In this document: in pieces, positions 14,126 through 18,787 of the stretch
Numbering within the stretch: the first letter of the stretch is position 1
Layout: the number at the start of each line of letters is the position of its first letter
Assembly: GCA_023433445.1 (NCBI GenBank)
Contig: JAEZCS010000020.1
Coordinates: 1-18,787 of the forward strand
Source: Pseudomonadota bacterium
Lineage (GTDB): Bacteria; Pseudomonadota; Alphaproteobacteria; Sphingomonadales; Sphingomonadaceae
Direction of reading: 5' to 3'
DNA length: 18,787 nt
Program-made: the position numbers and the translations under genes
Notes under the pieces: model-generated
What the model was told of the DNA's origin: nothing
The model's database searches: none
What the model saw: the letters and a program-made list of their open reading frames with translations, nothing else

Positions 14126-14701
14126 ATGCTGATCGAGACCGAAACAACGCCCAATCCGGCGACCGTCAAGTTCATCCCCGGCCGGGTGGTCATGGGCATG
14201 GGCACGCGCGACTTCGCCACGCCCGAGGAAGCCGAAGCATCCCCGCTTGCCTCCGCGCTATTTGGTCTGGGCGATGTCACGGGCGTGTTCTTTGGCGGCG
14301 ATTTTATTTCGGTCACCATCGCGCCGGGCGCGCAGTGGAGCGACGTGAAGCCGGAGATATTGTCGATCCTGCTGGATCACTTCTCCGCCAACATGCCGCT
14401 GTTCACGCCAGGATCGGCGGGTGAGATCTTCATCCCCGAGGAGGAAGAGCAATTTGCCGATGATCCCGCCGATGCGGAGATCGTCGCTCAGATCCGCGAC
14501 CTGATCGACACGCGCGTGCGGCCCGCCGTCGCGAATGACGGCGGCGACATCGTCTATCGCGGCTTTGATCGCGGCACGGTGTATCTGCGCATGCAGGGCG
14601 CCTGCTCCGGGTGCCCATCATCGACAGCCACGTTGAAGAACGGCATCGAGCAGTTGCTGAAACATTATGTCCCCGAGGTGACGGACGTACGCGCCGTCTG
14701 A
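14126..14701 (+). CDS. nfuA: Fe-S cluster carrier/scaffold protein NfuA (NifU-like)
   Basis: Carries a [4Fe-4S] cluster to target apoproteins in the cytoplasm. Residues about 1-88 are the Nfu N-terminal domain (MLIETETTPNPATVKFIPGR is diagnostic). A Glu/Asp-rich linker follows, then the NifU C-terminal domain at about 118-185 with RPAVANDGGDI and the cluster-binding CSGCPSS, whose two cysteines bridge a dimer. The 191-residue length is normal for alphaproteobacteria. The ATG at 14126 fits the family N terminus exactly, although no good Shine-Dalgarno precedes it (ATAACGGCC), so translation may be leaderless or weak. Likely clients in this window are Nth and MiaB, both [4Fe-4S] proteins. Confidence 0.95.
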   Translation: MLIETETTPNPATVKFIPGRVVMGMGTRDFATPEEAEASPLASALFGLGDVTGVFFGGDFISVTIAPGAQWSDVKPEILSILLDHFSANMPLFTPGSAGEIFIPEEEEQFADDPADAEIVAQIRDLIDTRVRPAVANDGGDIVYRGFDRGTVYLRMQGACSGCPSSTATLKNGIEQLLKHYVPEVTDVRAV

Positions 14702-14796
14702 AATCGGCGATGTGGCGTTTGGCAAATCGATCCCGATCGACTAACCGCTTGTCCTAGCCCATCACGCCCATTCCGGGCTTCTCACAGGGGATTTTC

Positions 14797-15432
14797 TTGC
14801 GCACTCTCGTCATCGACACCGCTACGCAGGCGCTGTCCGTGGCGCTGCTCGATGACGGCGAGACGATCGGCCAGTTCCATGAGATCGTTGGCAGGGGTCA
14901 TGCCGAAGCTTTGGTGCCGGCGATTGCCGCGCTGCCCGATGGCGGGCGGGCCAATGCGATCGCGGTGGACCTGGGACCTGGAAGCTTCACCGGCGTCCGC
15001 ATCGGCATAGCGGCCGCGAAGGCGCTTGCCCTGGCCTGGTCCCTTCCCCTGCATGGATATTGCGCGCTTTCGCTGATCGCGGCCAAGGCGGCCCAAAGTG
15101 ACGAGCATCAGGATGGAGCACCCATCGCGGTCACCATCACCGGTGGGCATGGCGAACTGTTCTGGCAGTCTTTTGAATCCGATGGCCTGACCGCCATCAC
15201 CCAGCCAGCGTCGACGCCGATCGCGACGCTGGCCACGATGCTGGACCAGCCGGTGATCTTCGGGACGGGCGCCGAAGCGTTGGTGACGGCGCGTGGCCAT
15301 GGCGCCGCCGTCAGCCTTTACCCCAACTCTTCCGATTTTCCGCTCATTGCGGGACTTCCGGCGCTGCCGCCCTCCCCCATTTATTGCCGGGACGCGGATG
15401 CACAGCCCATGCCACAGCAGGCCCGGTCATGA
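14797..15432 (+). CDS. tsaB: tRNA threonylcarbamoyladenosine biosynthesis protein TsaB
   Basis: TsaB (YeaZ) pairs with TsaD and TsaE to make t6A at position 37 of ANN-reading tRNAs. It is an ASKHA-fold protein that lacks catalytic metal sites itself. LVIDTATQALSVALL at residues 4-18 is the first phosphate-type loop, and VDLGPGSFTGVRIG (57-70) is the family signature. At 211 residues it is slightly shorter than E. coli TsaB. The start is TTG at 14797: the N terminus fits the family, AGGGG lies nearby upstream (14786-14790), and no in-frame ATG is available. Its TGA overlaps the rimI ATG (ATGA), so the two are translationally coupled. The gap 14702-14796 shows no clear promoter. Confidence 0.93.
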   Translation: MRTLVIDTATQALSVALLDDGETIGQFHEIVGRGHAEALVPAIAALPDGGRANAIAVDLGPGSFTGVRIGIAAAKALALAWSLPLHGYCALSLIAAKAAQSDEHQDGAPIAVTITGGHGELFWQSFESDGLTAITQPASTPIATLATMLDQPVIFGTGAEALVTARGHGAAVSLYPNSSDFPLIAGLPALPPSPIYCRDADAQPMPQQARS

Positions 15433-15908
15433 TTCCGGGCCTGGTTCTGGACGTGTATGAGGATAGCGAGCGCAATGCGATGGCCGACGCAATGGACGTC
15501 ATGGCCCAAGCGTTCGATCCTGCATATGGAGAGGCGTGGACGTTGCCGCAGTTGTCCGGCGTCATGACGATGCCGGGCACCTGGCTGACCATCGCCCGTG
15601 TCGATGCGGCGGCGTTGGGTTTCGCCCTCGTACGGTCGGTGCTCGACGAATGCGAATTGTTGCTATTGGCGGTCCATCCGGCATGGCGCGGCAAAGGCGT
15701 CGGCCGCAAGCTGTTGATCGACAGCCTAAAGACAGCGCGACGCCGCGGCATAACGTCCATGAACCTTGAAGTCCGTGCATCAAATACAGCGATTAAACTG
15801 TATGAAAAAACAGGATTTGAATATGTACATCGGCGTCCCGGTTATTACCGGGGAGCCGACGGACAACTTTACGATGCCCTCAGCTTTCGTATAGAAATGC
15901 TAGGATAG
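15429..15908 (+). CDS. rimI: GNAT-family ribosomal-protein-alanine N-acetyltransferase
   Basis: Transfers acetyl from acetyl-CoA to a protein N terminus; E. coli RimI modifies ribosomal protein S18. The acetyl-CoA loop WRGKGVGRKLL is at residues 86-96, preceded by the LLLLAVHP strand and followed by NLEVRASNTAIKLYEKTGFE (112-131), the standard RimI C-terminal motif, and RRPGYYRG. The 159-residue length is normal. The ATG at 15429 overlaps the tsaB stop. Upstream codons in this frame lie inside tsaB and are not coding. The tsaB-rimI pairing is widespread in bacteria and supports the name. Which protein it acetylates here cannot be told. Confidence 0.92.
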   Translation: MIPGLVLDVYEDSERNAMADAMDVMAQAFDPAYGEAWTLPQLSGVMTMPGTWLTIARVDAAALGFALVRSVLDECELLLLAVHPAWRGKGVGRKLLIDSLKTARRRGITSMNLEVRASNTAIKLYEKTGFEYVHRRPGYYRGADGQLYDALSFRIEMLG

Positions 15909-15912
15909 ACTG

Positions 15913-15937
15913 GATCCTCCTTGCTAAACGAAGGATC
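15913..15937 (+). terminator. Weak hairpin after rimI
   Basis: GATCC (15913-15917) pairs with GGATC (15933-15937), and TT/AA extends it past a three-base bulge. It lies just after the rimI stop and has no U run. It may mark the end of the tsaB-rimI transcript. The remaining 15938-16021 is AT-richer than its surroundings, with AAATTCA twice, and could hold the mucR promoter and a MucR autoregulatory site. Confidence 0.3.
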
Positions 15938-16021
15938 AGGGTATAACGCCGCCATACCGCTCCTGAAAACAAATTCAATTGGGCGGGTCGCAATAAATTC
16001 AGCATTCGCGGGATACAAGAA

Positions 16022-16444
16022 ATGGACATTGAATCAGCCCAGAGCGAGCTGCTCATTACTTTGACTTCAGATATTGTTGCAGCACATGTTTCCAACAACA
16101 GTGTCGCCGTATCCGACGTTTCGACGCTTATCCAGAACGTGCACACCGCCCTTTCGGGCTTGACCAAGCCTGCCGCTGCGCCGGAAGTAAAGCCGGAACC
16201 GGCTGTGTCGGTGCGTTCTTCGATCAAGCCCGACTATATTATCTGCCTGGAAGACGGCAAGAAGCTGAAGATGCTGAAGCGGCACCTGATGACCCATTAT
16301 CAGATGACGCCCGAAGATTATCGCGCGAAGTGGGGCCTGCCCGCCGACTATCCGATGGTCGCGCCCAACTATGCCGAACAGCGCCGGACGCTGGCGAAGA
16401 AGATCGGCCTCGGCACGAAACGCCGCCGCACGCGCTCCAAATAA
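16022..16444 (+). CDS. mucR: Ros/MucR family zinc-finger transcriptional regulator
   Basis: A DNA-binding regulator of envelope polysaccharide, motility and cell-cycle genes in alphaproteobacteria; family members bind AT-rich promoters and often repress themselves. The prokaryotic zinc finger is at residues 72-115: Cys75-X2-Asp78-X9-His88-X3-His92, the common variant in which Asp replaces the second Cys. It is followed by MTPEDYRAKWGLPADYPMVA, a Ros/MucR hallmark. The N-terminal part (1-45) is the oligomerisation segment, joined by a Pro/Ala/Val linker, and the C terminus ends in a basic KRRRTRSK. The ATG at 16022 has only a weak GGGA upstream. A strong terminator follows, so it is a single gene. 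Confidence 0.94.
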   Translation: MDIESAQSELLITLTSDIVAAHVSNNSVAVSDVSTLIQNVHTALSGLTKPAAAPEVKPEPAVSVRSSIKPDYIICLEDGKKLKMLKRHLMTHYQMTPEDYRAKWGLPADYPMVAPNYAEQRRTLAKKIGLGTKRRRTRSK

Positions 16445-16470
16445 GGGGCAATCGCGGACATCCGTCTTGC

Positions 16471-16499
16471 AAAGGGGCGCATTTGCCATGCGCCCCTTT
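16471..16499 (+). terminator. Rho-independent terminator of mucR
   Basis: AAAGGGGCGCA (16471-16481) pairs perfectly with TGCGCCCCTTT (16489-16499) around a seven-base loop, and Ts at the base continue the 3' side. It lies 26 bases after the mucR stop and separates it from fur. Confidence 0.85.
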
Positions 16500-16563
16500 T
16501 ATAATGGCGTCGATGTCGCTAGATTTCGGCTGACGATTTGACACTCCTAACGAGCGAGCCCGC

Positions 16564-16986
16564 ATGAACCGCAAGATCGATGTAGAAGCCCTATGCCATG
16601 AAAAGGGTCTGCGCATCACAGAACAGCGCCGCGTGATCGCTCAGGTTTTGAGCGACGCGGTTGATCATCCCGATGTCGAGGAACTGCACAAGCGGTCATC
16701 CACCATCGACCCCGGCATTTCGATCGCCACCGTGTACCGCACTGTTCGCCTGTTCGAGGAAGCGGGGATTCTGGAGCGGCATGATTTCGGCGATGGCCGC
16801 GCCCGTTATGAAGCCGCGCCCGAAGCGCATCATGACCATCTGATCGATGTCGAGACGGGCAATGTCATCGAGTTCGTCGACCCGGAACTGGAACAGTTGC
16901 AGAAGCAGATCGCCGAGAAGCTGGGCTTCCGCCTGGTCGATCATCGCATGGAATTGTACGGCGTGTCACTGGAACGCAAGAACTGA
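16564..16986 (+). CDS. fur: Ferric uptake regulator (Fur family)
   Basis: A metal-sensing dimeric repressor. The N-terminal winged helix includes GLRITEQRRVIAQVL (15-29) and the recognition helix SIATVYRTVRLFEEAGIL (53-70). The dimerisation domain has the metal motif HHDHL (89-93), with Glu83, Glu103/Glu110 and His127 as likely further ligands. The CxxC pairs that bind structural zinc in many Fur proteins are absent: DVETG stands where CxxCG occurs, and Cys11 is the only cysteine. This is common in alphaproteobacterial Fur/Mur, so the sensed metal may be iron or manganese. The ATG at 16564 follows GAGCGAG. plsC starts five bases after the stop, suggesting one operon fur-plsC-miaB. Confidence 0.94.
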   Translation: MNRKIDVEALCHEKGLRITEQRRVIAQVLSDAVDHPDVEELHKRSSTIDPGISIATVYRTVRLFEEAGILERHDFGDGRARYEAAPEAHHDHLIDVETGNVIEFVDPELEQLQKQIAEKLGFRLVDHRMELYGVSLERKN

Positions 16987-16991
16987 CAGCC

Positions 16992-17750
16992 TTGCGGCGG
17001 CTGCGCTTTTTTTACCGCTTGAACTGGCTGGCGGCGTCGCTGCTGCTTTGCCTGATCCCACATTTGTTATGCCGGGCGGTTGGCGTCCGGTCACACTGGC
17101 CCCGCCGCTTTCTGGGCATGGCGGCACGAGCGGTGGGCGCGCGGGTGCGGGTGGATGGCCACCCCTTTCACGGCGACAGCTTCATCATCGCCAATCATGT
17201 CAGCTGGATCGACATATTGGCTTTGGGCGGCAAGAGCGGCGCGGCCTTTGTCGCGCATGACGGCATTGCCGGATGGCCAGTGATCGGCTGGCTTGCGGCG
17301 CAGAATAACACGCTGTTCGTGGCGCGAAACCGGCGGGGTGCGCTGGGCGGGCAGATCGAGGCGTTGCGCGCCGCGCTCGCGGGGCATCAGCCGGTCGCTC
17401 TTTTTCCAGAAGGAACAACGAGCGATGGACAAGGCCTTCTGCCCTTCAAGCCTTCGCTGCTGGCGGTCCTGCTGCCTCCACCGCGCGCGGTGATGATCCA
17501 GCCGGTGCACATCGACTATGGGCCGGCGACGGATGAGATCGCCTGGCACAGCGATGAACCGGCAGGCAGCAATGCCAAGCGGCTGCTGGAGCGGCGTGGC
17601 CGGATCGACGTAACGCTCCGTTTTCTGGAGCCTTTCGACCCCGCACTATATCCTGATCGCAAGCAATTGGCCGCCGTGACGCGCGAGCGGATCGCCGCAA
17701 GCATGAGCATGCACCTGCCGCCTTTCGCTCCGCTGTCGCCGCCTGTATAG
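16992..17750 (+). CDS. plsC: 1-acyl-sn-glycerol-3-phosphate acyltransferase (PlsC-like)
   Basis: Acylates lysophosphatidic acid to phosphatidic acid, or a related lysolipid, at the inner membrane. A hydrophobic N-terminal helix is at about 10-30. The catalytic HX4D box is His69-VSWI-Asp74 (NHVSWID), and FPEGTTSDG (138-146) is the third family motif. MIQPVHI further on fits the fourth. The 252-residue length is normal. The start is probably TTG at 16992, five bases after fur; there is no in-frame ATG before the conserved part, and no good Shine-Dalgarno, so translation likely depends on coupling to fur. miaB begins ten bases after the stop. The exact acceptor lipid (for example an ornithine lysolipid) is not certain. 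Confidence 0.9.
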   Translation: MRRLRFFYRLNWLAASLLLCLIPHLLCRAVGVRSHWPRRFLGMAARAVGARVRVDGHPFHGDSFIIANHVSWIDILALGGKSGAAFVAHDGIAGWPVIGWLAAQNNTLFVARNRRGALGGQIEALRAALAGHQPVALFPEGTTSDGQGLLPFKPSLLAVLLPPPRAVMIQPVHIDYGPATDEIAWHSDEPAGSNAKRLLERRGRIDVTLRFLEPFDPALYPDRKQLAAVTRERIAASMSMHLPPFAPLSPPV

Positions 17751-17760
17751 CTGGACCACA

Positions 17761-18787
17761 TGAATCGTAACGACGCCCCCAAGACTCCAGCGACATTCCA
17801 CGTCAAATCCTTCGGCTGCCAGATGAACGTCTATGATGGCGAGCGCATGGCCGAGATGCTGGGCGAACGGGGCATGACCGCTGCGGCTGATGGGGCGGAG
17901 GCGGATCTCGTGATCCTCAACACCTGCCACATTCGCGAAAAGGCGGTGGACAAGGTCTATTCCGACATTGGGCGGTTGAACCGCGAGGATGGGACACGGC
18001 CGATGATCGCGGTCGCTGGCTGCGTCGCGCAGGCGGAAGGCAGCGAGATCAGCCGCCGGGCCAAGAGCGTCGATATCGTGGTGGGTCCGCAGGCTTATCA
18101 CCGGCTGCCCGACCTGATCGACAAGGCCGGGCGCGGCGAGGAAGCGGTGGATACAGATATGCCGCTGGCGTCCAAATTCGGCGCGCTCCCCGCACGGACG
18201 AAGCAGGCGCGGCCCACGGCTTTCCTGACGATCATGGAAGGGTGCGACAAATTCTGCACCTATTGCGTGGTGCCTTATACGCGTGGGGCGGAGATCAGCC
18301 GCACCTGGAGCGCGGTGCTGGACGAGGCGAAGGCGCTGGTCGACGGCGGCGTGCGCGAGATCACGCTGCTGGGGCAGAATGTGAATGCTTGGGAAGGCGA
18401 GGACGACAAGGGTCGCATGCAGGGCATGGACGGCCTGGTCCGCGAACTGGCAAAGATCGGCGGGCTGGAGCGTATCCGCTACACGACCAGCCATCCCAAC
18501 GACATGAGCGACGGGCTGATCGCGGCCCATGGCGATGAGCCCAAGCTGATGCCTTTCCTGCATCTGCCGGTGCAGTCGGGGAACAACCGCATCTTGAAAG
18601 CCATGAACCGCAGCCATGATGCGGAAAGCTATCTGCGGATCATCGAGCGGGTGCGGGAGGCCCGGCCTGACATCGCGCTGTCGGGCGACTTCATCGTCGG
18701 CTTCCCCGGCGAGACGGATGCGGAGTTCGAGGATACGCTGAAGATCGTCGAGCAAGTGCGCTATGCGCAATGCTATTCGTTCAAATA
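17761..18787 (+). CDS. miaB: tRNA-2-methylthio-N6-dimethylallyladenosine synthase MiaB (3' end outside window)
   Basis: A radical-SAM methylthiotransferase that adds the 2-methylthio group to i6A37 of tRNAs reading UNN codons. The first 342 codons are present and the frame runs off the right edge. The N-terminal UPF0004 domain carries cluster ligands Cys20 (SFGCQMN), Cys56 (NTCHIREKA) and Cys88 (AGCVAQ). The radical-SAM cluster ligands are Cys162, Cys166 and Cys169 in EGCDKFCTYC. Later motifs LLGQNVN, HLPVQSG, MNRSH and DFIVGFPGET are standard; the TRAM domain would lie beyond the window. The start is the ATG at 17761, which gives the usual short leader before the first domain, ten bases after plsC. 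It needs Fe-S clusters, linking it to nfuA. Confidence 0.96.

Noticed and set aside
16500..16505. A perfect TATAAT before fur
   Set aside because: It is formed by the 3' end of the mucR terminator; the nearest -35-like TTGCAA is 27 bases upstream, too far, so I do not call a promoter.
17646..18770. A 374-codon open frame on the minus strand opposite miaB
   Set aside because: MiaB has all six cluster cysteines in order; the antisense product has no known motif.

Overview
This is a GC-rich chromosomal window, most likely from a sphingomonad (Alphaproteobacteria, Sphingomonadales; Sphingobium/Sphingomonas-like). The pointers are a Ros/MucR-type zinc-finger regulator, a Fur protein without structural-zinc cysteines, a putative EcfG-type promoter, a trigger factor with a long Lys/Ala tail, and the order nfuA - tsaB - rimI - mucR - fur - plsC - miaB, which I recall as typical of that order. 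The assignment is an inference from protein character; no marker gene was searched.

Layout. 1-3.7 kb, all minus strand: tRNA-Leu(UAG), trigger factor (tig), a membrane-anchored family 2 glycosyltransferase, then clpP with a candidate heat-shock promoter; the left edge probably leads into clpX. 3.8-5.7 kb, plus strand: a 63-residue proline-rich acidic microprotein behind an EcfG-like promoter, a strongly structured intergenic region, and an ECF sigma factor / FecR-like anti-sigma pair. 5.7-8.6 kb: a CobB sirtuin (minus, tail-to-tail with fecR and sharing stop-codon bases), then dapB and nth in tandem, a small exported cysteine-containing protein, and tRNA-Arg(CCG). 8.6-14.0 kb, minus strand: an internally deleted ogt relic abutting the tRNA, a large exported M16 metallopeptidase, an RhlE-like DEAD-box helicase with a multi-stem leader, and an FMN split-barrel protein. 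14.1-18.8 kb, plus strand: nfuA, tsaB-rimI (overlapping), mucR, fur-plsC-miaB; miaB runs off the right edge.

How they work together. Most genes are core housekeeping: protein folding and turnover (Tig, ClpP), lysine/cell-wall precursor synthesis (DapB), base-excision repair (Nth), Fe-S assembly (NfuA) feeding Fe-S enzymes (Nth and MiaB are both Fe-S proteins), tRNA modification at position 37 (TsaB for t6A, MiaB for ms2i6A), and phospholipid synthesis (PlsC). Regulatory elements include MucR, Fur and the sigma/anti-sigma pair.

I see no phage, insertion sequence, CRISPR array, toxin-antitoxin pair or defence system. The items most worth a second look are the ogt pseudogene at the tRNA, the trigger-factor metal-binding/Lys-Ala tail, the mutually exclusive stems in the helicase leader, the hairpin cluster before the sigma factor, and the microprotein with its stress-type promoter. 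None amounts to a new system by sequence alone.
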